The notes under the pieces were generated by a model. The model was given only the letters and a program-made list of their open reading frames with translations, ran no database searches and was not told the origin of the DNA. Position numbers and translations under genes: made by a program. From Gammaproteobacteria bacterium UBA7449 (GTDB taxonomy: Bacteria; Pseudomonadota; Gammaproteobacteria; Pseudomonadales; Pseudohongiellaceae): a DNA stretch of 64,000 bases. The stretch covers positions 23,669 through 87,668 of the forward strand of contig DLPV01000016.1 of NCBI GenBank assembly GCA_002477465.1, in the 5' to 3' direction. Positions 18,043-27,439 of this stretch are shown here, one piece after another. The stretch's first letter is position 1, and each line of letters begins with the position of its first letter.

Positions 18043-20274
18043 ATGAAAGAGAACCTGGACAAAGTCAAATTTGCAGCGTCGAAGGCCCTCACTCGTTTGA
18101 TGATGAAGGCCCTTGATGAATCGCGCCTGCAAATCGAGGCCCAGACCATGCGTTTTGCCGATGCTAAGCCTCCTCCCATTGCCGAGGAATCCAGGGGCAT
18201 CGCCGAGCGGTTCATGAATAGTCTTCATGACTACTTTGAAGAACTCACCACACTATTGGTCAATGACACTGAGATTGAACCTGAAAGCTACGATAACCTG
18301 AGCCTTGTTGACCATGATTATCTGGAAGCCATGATCGCCATGGAAGGGATGGTGAAACAGCTGCGCGACAAAGAAATCAAGGGAATGCGCAGCTTCCTCA
18401 CTCGCCTGGAAACCATGTACCCTAATATCCGCATAGACGAAACCAACAATCCGCTGGATCCTGAACAAGTAGGTGATTGCTTTAACGAGGCCGTCAAGCC
18501 GCTGGGATTCAAGGCCCACTATCTGCTGACCATCTATCGTGAGTTCAACAAAACCGTATTCGGAAAATACGACGACGTAATTGCCGAGGCCAATGACCTG
18601 CTTGTTGATTTAGGGGTCTTACCTGACCTGGATATCACCGCCAGGGAGAGAGAGCTACGCAAGCAGAAGCGGGACGAAGCCCGTGCGCAACTGGCAGAAG
18701 AGCAGCAGCTCAAGGCAGCCGAAGAACAGGCCGAACTTAAAGCGCGCATGACGCGCAAGCCAAAGGCCAAACCAGAAAGCCCAGATCAATCCCAGAGCGA
18801 GATGTTCACCATGATGCAGTCCCTGGTTCATGGACTGGCCAAGCAATCGAACAATGCTGGCCTGGCCGCCACGGCCGGGACCGAGATTAGCGGCGAACTA
18901 GCCGCCGAACAGGAAGAACTACGCAAGCAACAGCAGAAACTAATGGGCATGCTGACCGATATTCAGGCTAATATGCTTACTAAAGCTGCCGGAAGTGGGA
19001 CACCCGGTTTCATTTCTGCCAATAACGTGGCCCAGTCTATAAATGATTCCTTGAAGGCTGAACAAAGCAGTGGCGACCTGGGTGCAATTTCAGCTCAGTC
19101 AGGCGACGTCATCAATCTCGTGACTATGCTGTATGAAGCAATTTGGAAAGATGAAGCCCTGCCGGTAGTAATGAAAGAACTTATCGGTCGCACCCAAATC
19201 ACCATTATGAAGGTAGCGTTGTCAGACACTGCCTTCTTTGATAACCAGAATCATCCAGCAAGGGCGCTGCTTAACGAGCTGGCCCTGGCCGGTATTGCCT
19301 GGACCCAGACCGTAAATCTCGATAGTGATCCGGTATATCAGACCGTTAAGCAAATCGTTGAGCGCCTGCTTTCGGAGTCGGCGCCCGGCAATGAATTTCT
19401 GCAGCAGCTGCTTAACGACCTGCGCGTCTCCCGCAGCAAAATTGTCGGAACCGATCTCAACCTTGAGCGCAGGGTGCGGGAATCTGAAGATATCAGCCAA
19501 AGTATGGACGACGTAAATGAGTACGTGCGGCAAAAGATCAATGAACGCGTACTGAAGGGATATCTGGACCCTTCCATTCGCAAACTGTTAGATACGCATA
19601 TCCATAGCTTTCTGGTGAAGCTGGTTACCCGCGAGGGGCCAGAAGGTAAATCCTGGAAGCCGGTGATGAGCACCATCGACGCACTGCTGTGGACAGTGCA
19701 AGCAGAAAAGCATGTGGGTGACAGGGAAAGGTTTGAACGTATCAATCCACGCCTGCTGGACAACCTGGGTAAGGTGCTGGAAATAGGCGGCGCCTCCAAG
19801 ACCAAGATCACCAAGATTATGCGTCAGCTCAAGCAGGTGCAGGAATTTACTTTCCACCAGGCCGAACACGGTGCTACCGCTGAGCAGTCGCAAAATGGCG
19901 ACTCTCTTACCAACCGCGTCATTCTTGCTACCCGAAATAAGAAAGACGTGCCGGCCTTGCCGCGTAATGACCCGGATCTAAGGCGAGTCGACAAGCTTGC
20001 TATTGGCACCTGGATGGAATTTCGTGGCAATTCTGGGGAGCGCGTGCGATGCGCTCTGGCAGCCAAGATCGACAGCATCGAGAAGCTATTCTTCGCCGAT
20101 AGTGAAGGCAAGAAAGTCATGGAGCTCACCCGCATGCGCCTGGCCCATGAACTCAAAGCAGGTGCAGTGAAAGTAGTGAGCGAAGGCTCCCTGGTGAATC
20201 GGGCCATGGAATCAGTTATCTCGAATCTCAAGCAAACCAGCACACAAAAACCACGCCGCCGAGCCTCTGCCTGA
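18043..20274 (+). CDS. DUF1631-family protein
   Basis: 743 residues, the size of the proteobacterial DUF1631 family, often mislabelled thymidine phosphorylase. SLVDHDYLEAMIAMEGMV near residues 85-105 and NPLDPEQVGDCFNEAVKPLG near 135-155 are family blocks. A charged coiled coil follows (about 200-245, with many Glu, Lys and Gln), then a long alpha-helical domain, then a C-terminal beta-rich segment (IGTWMEFRGNSGERVRCALA) resembling a PilZ-like barrel. It is a cytoplasmic protein of unknown function. Monocistronic, it converges on the acyltransferase gene 61 bases downstream. Confidence 0.8.
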   Translation: MKENLDKVKFAASKALTRLMMKALDESRLQIEAQTMRFADAKPPPIAEESRGIAERFMNSLHDYFEELTTLLVNDTEIEPESYDNLSLVDHDYLEAMIAMEGMVKQLRDKEIKGMRSFLTRLETMYPNIRIDETNNPLDPEQVGDCFNEAVKPLGFKAHYLLTIYREFNKTVFGKYDDVIAEANDLLVDLGVLPDLDITARERELRKQKRDEARAQLAEEQQLKAAEEQAELKARMTRKPKAKPESPDQSQSEMFTMMQSLVHGLAKQSNNAGLAATAGTEISGELAAEQEELRKQQQKLMGMLTDIQANMLTKAAGSGTPGFISANNVAQSINDSLKAEQSSGDLGAISAQSGDVINLVTMLYEAIWKDEALPVVMKELIGRTQITIMKVALSDTAFFDNQNHPARALLNELALAGIAWTQTVNLDSDPVYQTVKQIVERLLSESAPGNEFLQQLLNDLRVSRSKIVGTDLNLERRVRESEDISQSMDDVNEYVRQKINERVLKGYLDPSIRKLLDTHIHSFLVKLVTREGPEGKSWKPVMSTIDALLWTVQAEKHVGDRERFERINPRLLDNLGKVLEIGGASKTKITKIMRQLKQVQEFTFHQAEHGATAEQSQNGDSLTNRVILATRNKKDVPALPRNDPDLRRVDKLAIGTWMEFRGNSGERVRCALAAKIDSIEKLFFADSEGKKVMELTRMRLAHELKAGAVKVVSEGSLVNRAMESVISNLKQTSTQKPRRRASA

Positions 20275-20335
20275 TCCGGTATTGAAGCCCCAGCTTACAT
20301 TTGCCAGTTCGATAAAGCCGCAGCTTCGCCACACC

Positions 20336-21190
20336 TCAGGGTTGCGCGAGGTTCTGCACCTGTTGGTAGAGAAAATTGGTCAAATCAGAACGACCACCCT
20401 GCTTGGCAAGCTCCGGCCAGTGAATAGGCGCACCAATTTCCACTTGCATGGTTTGCCCAAACATACGTAGCGCTTCATGCACCAGCAGCGCCATACGCAG
20501 GGGCTCCGAAATATGGGAGGCGATGTGAAACTTGCGGCTATTGCAGCCGTGAAAGTAAATCGGCACCACAGTTGCCTCGGCCTCACGAATAATCTTGGCG
20601 GCGAACGTGGTCCAGGGTGCATCTACTACCGAACCAAATCCCATCTTGTCGGCAGTTGAGACCATGCCAGATGGAAAGATCAGCACTGGGATATCCTGTG
20701 CCAGATATTCGTTGGCAAGCTGCTTTGACCGAATATTGGTTTTTACAGCGGTCTTGGTTTCTTCAAAATCGATAGGCAGAAAGTATGGCGCCAATTCCCG
20801 GTCCTGACATAGCAGGGAATTCAGCAGTATGCGGAGATCGCCCCTGGCCTTCAACGCCAGGTCACACAGCACAATGCCATCAACCACGCCAAAGGGGTGA
20901 TTAGCGACAAACATCAGCGGCCCGGTTTCGGGAATCGCTGTCAATCGCTCAGCATCAAACTCAACGCTGATCCGCGCTTCCTTGAGCGCCTCGGCGAAGA
21001 AGGACCGGACATCCAGCTCACGCCGCTTGAGGCTATAGTAAACCGCTTCGATCTTGTTGCGACCCAGCAGTACTTCCAGCGATGACACCAGGCGCTGGGT
21101 GAACCAGGAGTCTTCCGGGTTAGTGTAAGAGAGACCAGGCGGTTCTCGCAGGTAGCCTGTGAATTGAGGGTCGATTTGCATCATGTTCAT
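20336..21190 (-). CDS. Lysophospholipid/ornithine-lipid type acyltransferase (PlsC-like)
   Basis: 284 residues. The acyltransferase motif is NHPFGVVDG (HX5D), the form seen in the hemolysin/OlsB-like branch and not the HX4D of PlsC itself. IFPSGMVSTADK is the second substrate-binding block, and VVPIYFHGCNSR corresponds to motif IV. It should transfer an acyl chain to a lipid precursor at the inner membrane face. It is followed upstream on the same strand by a serine hydrolase gene with a 54-base gap. Enzyme class fairly sure, substrate unknown. Confidence 0.75.
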   Translation of the reverse strand: MNMMQIDPQFTGYLREPPGLSYTNPEDSWFTQRLVSSLEVLLGRNKIEAVYYSLKRRELDVRSFFAEALKEARISVEFDAERLTAIPETGPLMFVANHPFGVVDGIVLCDLALKARGDLRILLNSLLCQDRELAPYFLPIDFEETKTAVKTNIRSKQLANEYLAQDIPVLIFPSGMVSTADKMGFGSVVDAPWTTFAAKIIREAEATVVPIYFHGCNSRKFHIASHISEPLRMALLVHEALRMFGQTMQVEIGAPIHWPELAKQGGRSDLTNFLYQQVQNLAQP

Positions 21191-21244
21191 GGCAAGGTAT
21201 TCTAGATTCTGCAGATTGCATTTTGTTTACCAGAGCAGGGCTCG

Positions 21245-22591
21245 CTAAAGCGCCTCCAATATGGCTCCGAAATTCTCGGATACCGGATAGCGGCCTGCTG
21301 TCCAGCCCAGGCGGACGATGACGGCATCGGCCGAAGGCACCACCGCAACTAATTGCTGCCGATTGCCGCTGGCGTAATACATGTCTTCAGGAAGCTCTGC
21401 AAAACGCAGACGCTCATTGCCTCGATTCAACCACCACTGATATCCGTACGCCCGATCATTGCCGGATGAATTGGGCTGTGTTGCTCTGGCTACCCAGTCC
21501 TGCGTAACGATTCGAACACCATTCAATTCACCGCCATTCAGCATCAACTGCCCCATACGGGCCCAATCCCTGGCGGAGGCATAGAAAAAGGAACTTCCCA
21601 CAAACACACCGCTGGCATCCGTTTCAAAAACCGCATGCTGAAATCCCAGGGGTGCAAAAATGTGCTGGCGATAATCATCATAGGCCTGCTGTGGGCTCCC
21701 GAGGATTTCCGTATAGAGTCGCGCCAGCAGGTTTGCCGTCCCAGAACTGTAATTAAAACGGCTGCCGGGCACGGCGGCCAGAGGCATGTCTAACACATAA
21801 TCAGAAGTGGATGCTGAGGTAAAAAGCATCGCGGTGGCGTCATCGCCGGGATTATATTGTTCCGAGAATTTTAGCCCATCGGTCATAGTCAGCATGTCGC
21901 TAATCACTATGTTCGCACGCCCGTCGTCTGACCATGCATCAAAACCAGGGGCCGACCCTAGATCGATCAGACCGCGCATTTCCAGATTGCCAAGCATGAT
22001 GGAATTAAGACTCTTTGCCATGGACCAGCCCAACAGTCGCGACTCCGCATTCATAGCCTGCCCGTAAGCTTCGGCCTTGATCTCACCCTTATGCACCAGC
22101 AGCAGAGCCCGGGTATTCAGGCCGGCAGCATTGTCCGCCGCCAGCATGTCACCCAGCGTTGTCTGCAAACCCTGATCAATTGAAGTAACCGAGCTCCCGC
22201 GGGGCCAGGGCAAATCCGTGGGTTCCTTGGGTTGCATCCTGAGTCCAAACCGCGTGGCCTCACTGGGATAGTCAACGGCACAGCCGAGGCCGGGAATGTA
22301 ACTCGCAGTCTTCTCTTGCAGCCCGAACAGGCTGGTGGTGACAGACTGATCCTGGTCGTTGTAGCGCACCGTGACCTGGGACAGGATCGGCGAATACTGC
22401 ACTAGGTCATCGAACGCCTGCTCTCGGCTGTTGCCAATGACGTACTCTGCGCTGCACAACAGCTTGGAGCCAATACCGGAAGCAACACCGGGGCCGTAAT
22501 AGATAAAAGCAGGGGAAATGCCGACCGCGTTGAGACCAATGATGGCAGCCACCAGCAACAGGCTAAGCGAGACTACAATTTTCTTGATCAT
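21245..22591 (-). CDS. Serine hydrolase of the class C beta-lactamase fold
   Basis: 448 residues. An N-terminal membrane segment (about 5-25) is followed by an unassigned region to about 130 and then a beta-lactamase/transpeptidase-like domain. The nucleophile is Ser190 in SMAK (SxxK), the second motif is FNYSSGTAN (YxS in place of YxN), and the third is replaced by a serine/glycine-poor strand near the C-terminus. It is probably an esterase or peptidase tethered to the outside of the inner membrane; antibiotic resistance is not implied. It sits between acyltransferase and MFS genes on the same strand. Confidence 0.8.
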   Translation of the reverse strand: MIKKIVVSLSLLLVAAIIGLNAVGISPAFIYYGPGVASGIGSKLLCSAEYVIGNSREQAFDDLVQYSPILSQVTVRYNDQDQSVTTSLFGLQEKTASYIPGLGCAVDYPSEATRFGLRMQPKEPTDLPWPRGSSVTSIDQGLQTTLGDMLAADNAAGLNTRALLLVHKGEIKAEAYGQAMNAESRLLGWSMAKSLNSIMLGNLEMRGLIDLGSAPGFDAWSDDGRANIVISDMLTMTDGLKFSEQYNPGDDATAMLFTSASTSDYVLDMPLAAVPGSRFNYSSGTANLLARLYTEILGSPQQAYDDYRQHIFAPLGFQHAVFETDASGVFVGSSFFYASARDWARMGQLMLNGGELNGVRIVTQDWVARATQPNSSGNDRAYGYQWWLNRGNERLRFAELPEDMYYASGNRQQLVAVVPSADAVIVRLGWTAGRYPVSENFGAILEAL

Positions 22592-22691
22592 GGCAACTGC
22601 ATCGATTTAATCAGTTGGGTTGAAAGCCGGCGCGAGCCTGCGTAGTTACAGGCTCGACAGGCCCGCATTACATCTCAAGGTGCACGCAGAT

Positions 22692-23978
22692 TCAAGCCAC
22701 CCGCTTAGCTGCTGCGCACGTTTCCAGTTTGCCTCCGGCCAGGAACAGCAGCAATCCCAGACCACCCGCCGTTGCCGCGACGATGTAAGCAGCCGCATAC
22801 AGGCTGTCATTCGCGACATAGACAAAACCCAACAAGGCCGGCCCGATAGAAGTACCCATGGAGGACATAAGATTACTGACGGAAAAAATTCTGGCGTAGT
22901 CCCTCACCCCAAATGCCTCTGCGAGAATCAGGGGCTGCAGCATCAGCAGATTGCCTACCGAAGCACCAAACAGGAATAGCCCAACACACAAGGTCAGCAC
23001 GCTAAAGCCACCAGCCAATAGACTAAGCGACCCCGCCTGCAGCACCATCATGCTGATGGCAAAGTTGCGGATCGCGCCCCGATCAACCACCCATCCACCG
23101 ATCAGGCGACCGATGATGCTCGCCACTGGCAAAATAGCCACCACCAGCGCGGTCTGTGCATCATCCAGCTGCTCGCGCGCCAGGCCATACTGATGCGCAA
23201 TACCGCCCACCTGGGCCAGCATCAAAAAGATATAGGCCAGGCTGACGCCCCAGAAAAAGCGACCGCTGCGCGCCTCCTTGAAGCTGAGGCCAGGTTCAAC
23301 TTTCTCCCTATTAGCTTTTTCAGAAGTGCCAGATGTCCCTTTCCCAGTCAAATCGTTCTCATCGACATCTGGAGCATCACCATCGGGAAGTAAACCCATA
23401 AATTCTGGATTGGGCCTGAGCCAGATCCAGGCAACAGGAATGACCCCCAACAAAAACATGACACCCATTATCGGTGCGGCGAGCGTAAAACTCAGCCGGT
23501 CCACCATGAACGCACACAAGGGAGTCAATACCACACCGCCCAGTGACAGTCCGGTTGAAGCAAGGGACAGGGCCATGGCACGACGGCGCTGAAACCAGCG
23601 CGTCACCAGGGTAGTCGCAGGAATCAAGGCCGATGCCGCGAAGCCAGCCCCAAAGATGCTATATACCACATACAGCTGAGCCAAATTGGACACGAAGGGC
23701 AAACCTGCCAATGACAGCGACGCCATCAGCGCGCCCGCAGTAATACAGAGGCGCGGATCGTAATCCCGCACCAGCTTGGCAACGTAGAGCCCGGAGATAC
23801 CGCCACTGAGAAAAAATACCGAAACCGCGGTAGACGCCGACTGCACATCGAAACTCGGCTGCGCCGCCAGTGCATTTAGGTAGATCGCGTGATTATAAAA
23901 ACTGAGACCACTGGTGAAAGTGAGCTGTACCAGGATGGCCCAGACAATTTTCCATCCATAGAATAATGTTCCTGGCAT
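22692..23978 (-). CDS. MFS transporter, monocarboxylate/oxalate-formate-like
   Basis: 428 residues with about twelve hydrophobic helices and a charged central loop (about 205-230). The N-terminus LFYGWKIVWAIL resembles the YGW entry of the OFA/monocarboxylate branch of the major facilitator superfamily, and the first cytoplasmic loop carries a degenerate MFS motif (KLVRDYDPRL). Uptake or exchange of a small organic acid is likely. It is divergent from the APC permease with 145 bases between. Substrate unknown. Confidence 0.8.
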   Translation of the reverse strand: MPGTLFYGWKIVWAILVQLTFTSGLSFYNHAIYLNALAAQPSFDVQSASTAVSVFFLSGGISGLYVAKLVRDYDPRLCITAGALMASLSLAGLPFVSNLAQLYVVYSIFGAGFAASALIPATTLVTRWFQRRRAMALSLASTGLSLGGVVLTPLCAFMVDRLSFTLAAPIMGVMFLLGVIPVAWIWLRPNPEFMGLLPDGDAPDVDENDLTGKGTSGTSEKANREKVEPGLSFKEARSGRFFWGVSLAYIFLMLAQVGGIAHQYGLAREQLDDAQTALVVAILPVASIIGRLIGGWVVDRGAIRNFAISMMVLQAGSLSLLAGGFSVLTLCVGLFLFGASVGNLLMLQPLILAEAFGVRDYARIFSVSNLMSSMGTSIGPALLGFVYVANDSLYAAAYIVAATAGGLGLLLFLAGGKLETCAAAKRVA

Positions 23979-24123
23979 GATTACACGCTACCCTGAAGCC
24001 ACCGCGATATCCTCATCACCGTGCCCATGAAATAAATTTGCCATAAATCAGTATTCATTTATGGACAATCGCATACACTGACAGGGTGAAATTCGGACGC
24101 TAGCATAACAGACGCAAGTCTGT

Positions 24124-25428
24124 GTGTACGCATTCAATTCATGCTCACGCGCATTGCCGAGGCCTAAAAAACACATAGCGCAAGACACTGAAACTGGATT
24201 ACGGCGTACGCTGTCTCTGATTGCACTCTACGGGCTAGGTAACATCCTTGGAGCTGGTATCTATGTGCTGATTGGTGCCGTCGCCAGCACCGCTGGCAAC
24301 TTCGCCCCCTACTCTTTCATTCTCGCCGCCATGGTGGCTGGAGTCACCGCGTTCTCTTTCGCGGAGTTGGCCTCACGTTTCCCCGTCAGCGGCGGTGGTG
24401 CGCTGTTTATTCACAAGGGTTTTCACAAACCCCAGCTAACCCGACTGGTAGGCTTGATGATTATCATGACGGACGTAGTCTCCGCTGCGACTATTACCCG
24501 AGGTTTCGTTGGTTATGTGCAGGTGTTTGCACCGGTGCCCAAAACTGTGGCTATTGTGGGGATGTTGGCCCTGCTGTGCGGCCTCGCCTGCTGGGGCATC
24601 AACGAGTCCGTGGTGACCGCCGCCCTGATTACTTTCGTTGAAGTCATGGGTCTACTGCTAATTGTTTGGGTTGCCTTCAGGATATCGCCGGATGCTGCTG
24701 CTATTAACCTTGGAACTTTAAACCCTGAAGCTACAAGTCTTGACGCCGCAGTTGACGAAAGTCGTTTTAGTCTGGCGGCCCTGGTCAGCGGTGCCTTTCT
24801 GGCGTTCTATGCCTACATTGGGTTTGAGGACATGGTGAATGTTGCAGAGGAGGTCAAAAACCCGTGCCGCAATATGCCCTTGGCTATTGTCATTGCCATC
24901 TCTTTGGCAACAGCTCTCTATGTGCTGGTGACATGGAGTGCCCTGCGAGTAGTTCCCGCTGCCGTTCTCGGCAGCTCTGATGCCCCGCTGGCAATGGTCT
25001 ATGAAGTGGCCACCGGAGAGTCATCCTATTTGATTGCAGGCATTAGCCTGTTTGCCGTCATTAATGGTGCCCTGATACAGATAATTATGGGCTCACGGAT
25101 TTGCTATGGCCTGACCCGGGAAGGCCTGCTGCCGGCCTGGTTAGGCTTGCTTAATGGGAAGACCCGAACCCCAATCAATGCCACCATCCTGATCACGGGC
25201 TGCATCTTGTTGGCAGCCGTGTGGCTGCCAATCGAAACCCTGGCCAGATTGACCACTGCCCTGTTGCTGCTGGTCTTCACCCTGGTAAACCTTGCGCTGA
25301 TTCGCATCAAGCGCGAGCCAAAGCCAGAACACGAACTGTTTGAAGTGGCGGCCTGGGTACCGGTTTTGGGTCTGTTCACCAGCGCCGGATTCCTGATGGG
25401 TGAAACCTGGAATTTGCTATCGGGTTAG
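24124..25428 (+). CDS. APC-superfamily amino acid permease
   Basis: 434 residues starting at a GTG, about twelve membrane segments. LGNILGAGIYVLIGAV in helix 1 contains the unwound GAGIY motif that binds the amino acid backbone in APC transporters, and AFSFAELASRFPVSGG in helix 2-3 is the family signature. YIGFEDMVNVAEEVKNP (helix 6 and after) is also typical, of the YfnA/CAT-like branch. It imports an amino acid or amine. It converges on the copper monooxygenase gene 66 bases downstream. The first 25 residues are polar and the true start may be slightly later. Confidence 0.85.
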   Translation: MYAFNSCSRALPRPKKHIAQDTETGLRRTLSLIALYGLGNILGAGIYVLIGAVASTAGNFAPYSFILAAMVAGVTAFSFAELASRFPVSGGGALFIHKGFHKPQLTRLVGLMIIMTDVVSAATITRGFVGYVQVFAPVPKTVAIVGMLALLCGLACWGINESVVTAALITFVEVMGLLLIVWVAFRISPDAAAINLGTLNPEATSLDAAVDESRFSLAALVSGAFLAFYAYIGFEDMVNVAEEVKNPCRNMPLAIVIAISLATALYVLVTWSALRVVPAAVLGSSDAPLAMVYEVATGESSYLIAGISLFAVINGALIQIIMGSRICYGLTREGLLPAWLGLLNGKTRTPINATILITGCILLAAVWLPIETLARLTTALLLLVFTLVNLALIRIKREPKPEHELFEVAAWVPVLGLFTSAGFLMGETWNLLSG

Positions 25429-25494
25429 CCTGGGAAATAATTGCCGGATAAATATTTGTCCCTTACCCTGGCCCAGCGGTGCTGGCGGCAAGCA

Positions 25495-27201
25495 CTAGTC
25501 CAGCGCTGGGTGGTAAGTGAAATAACCGGTAAACATTTCTTCCCAGCTATTTAGACCAAATTTGATCTCCAGGCTGGGGTCAGGGTTGGTCGGATTAGAA
25601 ACCGAATTATCCAGGGCACCGATGACGTGCACCGTCGAGCCTGCGCTAACTCGCACCGGCTCATTCAGCAGATAGTGTGGCTGCCAGCCATAATTATAGG
25701 CGGGCACGCTTAACAGATTTTGAATTGCCCCGTCTGGCGACTCCACCTCGAAGCGCATCTTCTTACCGCGAAAATTCATGCGCGCCCGCAGTCCGGTAAT
25801 CACAACATCCTCATCGAACAGATGGCTCGCAGACATTGGAAACTCAGGAGTATCCGGTGGCAGCACGAAGCGGGTGCCCACAGCCTGCACCCGCTGCTCC
25901 TGCTGCAGCGGTTCATCGCTGAAGTAGAGACCCAGTTCCGTTTGGTCCACGGTGGATTGACCGTTGGTGACATAGTGGAACTGCATGGAAAGGCGTTGCC
26001 CTGCGGGAATGAGCACACCAACCCCATCGGGGTACTCGTAGACGTTATCCTTGCCGGGAATATAGCCTGCCACGAAACGGCGACTGGTAGATGTGCTGTC
26101 GCGCTCAGTGCCCCAGAAGTCCTCCTCCGGGCCGGTGACAAAGGTAATCAGGTGATGCAGTACCGAAGTATCGCCAGCACGATATTGCACGGCCCTTACC
26201 CACTTGTCTTCGGTAAAGGGCAGGTCCACGTTGTTATAGTAGTAATCCAAAACGCCGGTGGAAGGGATGGCATGCGCTGGCCCCTGGACAATGTAGTCTG
26301 GTTCTCCAAGGACCCACCGGGATGCTTTCACGGCATGTTCTTCCAGCGGGTCTAACTCGAATTCACCCTGTGGTGCACCGGCATCAATCCAGTGAATCAG
26401 GGTCTGCAAGTCCTGCTTCGAGACGCCGCGAGCGCTGTCAGTGTGTCCCACATACGGATCGATCTGCATGGGCGGCATGCGCTTGTTCAGCAGTACTTCC
26501 CTAATCATGGGCGACCAGCCCAACAGCATAATGTAAGAATCAATGGCGAAAGGTCCAACTCCGCCCTGCACGTGGCAATCAAGACAGTTGTTAATCACGA
26601 TAGGTGCGACCTCAGTAGCATAATCCGGCGGTGACTTCATGTGCTGATTTTTGACTGAATAGTCGATATCACAGCCCTTAATCGACACAGAAACAGTATC
26701 TGCCAAGGTGCCGGCAACGACTTCTGTCAACGCGACGGCAAGACTCTCACTGCTGTCGCCACGGTAGTAAACCGACAGCCGCTCTGGGTTCATGACCAAT
26801 ACTTCACCAGCGTGGGCAATGCCGAGGGTCTCTGACACCAACTGGCCGTCGTCCTCTAATAGCGGCAGCGGCAAGTCCAGAGCCTGGGCGGCGCTGCGAC
26901 CCAGGTCCAGCGAGTCCAGCAGCACGAAGTCGATGCCTTGTTCCTCGAAACGCTTGCCAAGTTCGGCATAGCTGGTCACCTTGCTATCCATATCAGCGCA
27001 GCTTGCGTCATAGGCCATCAGCGCCAGTGCCTTGCGATGCCGATAGCGACTCAGCTGGTGAAACTCACCGCTGTCATCCAACAGCGCAAAATCCCCTAGC
27101 CGATCCAAGGCGGCATTTGCCGACGCTGTGCACAGCGTGGCGGCCAGACCTGAGAGCAGCAATAAGTGCGATAACAGGGTATGTCGAGAAACTTCTTTCA
27201 T
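25495..27201 (-). CDS. Secreted redoxin + heme c + type II copper monooxygenase-like protein with degenerate CuM site
   Basis: 568 residues. Signal peptide about 1-30. Residues 35-170 look like a thioredoxin-fold redoxin domain with one cysteine (Cys68). CLDCH (206-210) is a heme c site in a short cytochrome-like segment. The rest is a PHM/DBM-like copper monooxygenase module: His349-His350 (VLHHLIT) and His409 (QFHY) are the CuH ligands, and Met556 (WEEMFTG) is the CuM methionine. The CuM pair, HxH in relatives (PHMHxRGK form), is here ARMNFRGK with Arg474 and Asn476, so the oxygen-activating copper probably cannot bind normally. It is divergent from the three + strand genes of the locus. 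Confidence 0.8.
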   Translation of the reverse strand: MKEVSRHTLLSHLLLLSGLAATLCTASANAALDRLGDFALLDDSGEFHQLSRYRHRKALALMAYDASCADMDSKVTSYAELGKRFEEQGIDFVLLDSLDLGRSAAQALDLPLPLLEDDGQLVSETLGIAHAGEVLVMNPERLSVYYRGDSSESLAVALTEVVAGTLADTVSVSIKGCDIDYSVKNQHMKSPPDYATEVAPIVINNCLDCHVQGGVGPFAIDSYIMLLGWSPMIREVLLNKRMPPMQIDPYVGHTDSARGVSKQDLQTLIHWIDAGAPQGEFELDPLEEHAVKASRWVLGEPDYIVQGPAHAIPSTGVLDYYYNNVDLPFTEDKWVRAVQYRAGDTSVLHHLITFVTGPEEDFWGTERDSTSTSRRFVAGYIPGKDNVYEYPDGVGVLIPAGQRLSMQFHYVTNGQSTVDQTELGLYFSDEPLQQEQRVQAVGTRFVLPPDTPEFPMSASHLFDEDVVITGLRARMNFRGKKMRFEVESPDGAIQNLLSVPAYNYGWQPHYLLNEPVRVSAGSTVHVIGALDNSVSNPTNPDPSLEIKFGLNSWEEMFTGYFTYHPALD

Positions 27202-27439
27202 AGTAGGATTGCTGTTGAATAATGTAACAATTTGTAAAAAAACAAAGACATAAAGGCACTTTTTTGGGCTGTAATTGCCTAGACGCCGACTGAATTGGTC
27301 GCTATGCTAGCCCCCCTGTTAAACAGCAAGCAAGAACAATAAAGGCAATTCTTCGCCCCGGCAGGTTTTAGGCCGGTACCGCGTTGAATAGACTCAAATA
27401 ACAGCACTGCATTAGCTGACGTAAATGGAGAGAGTATCC

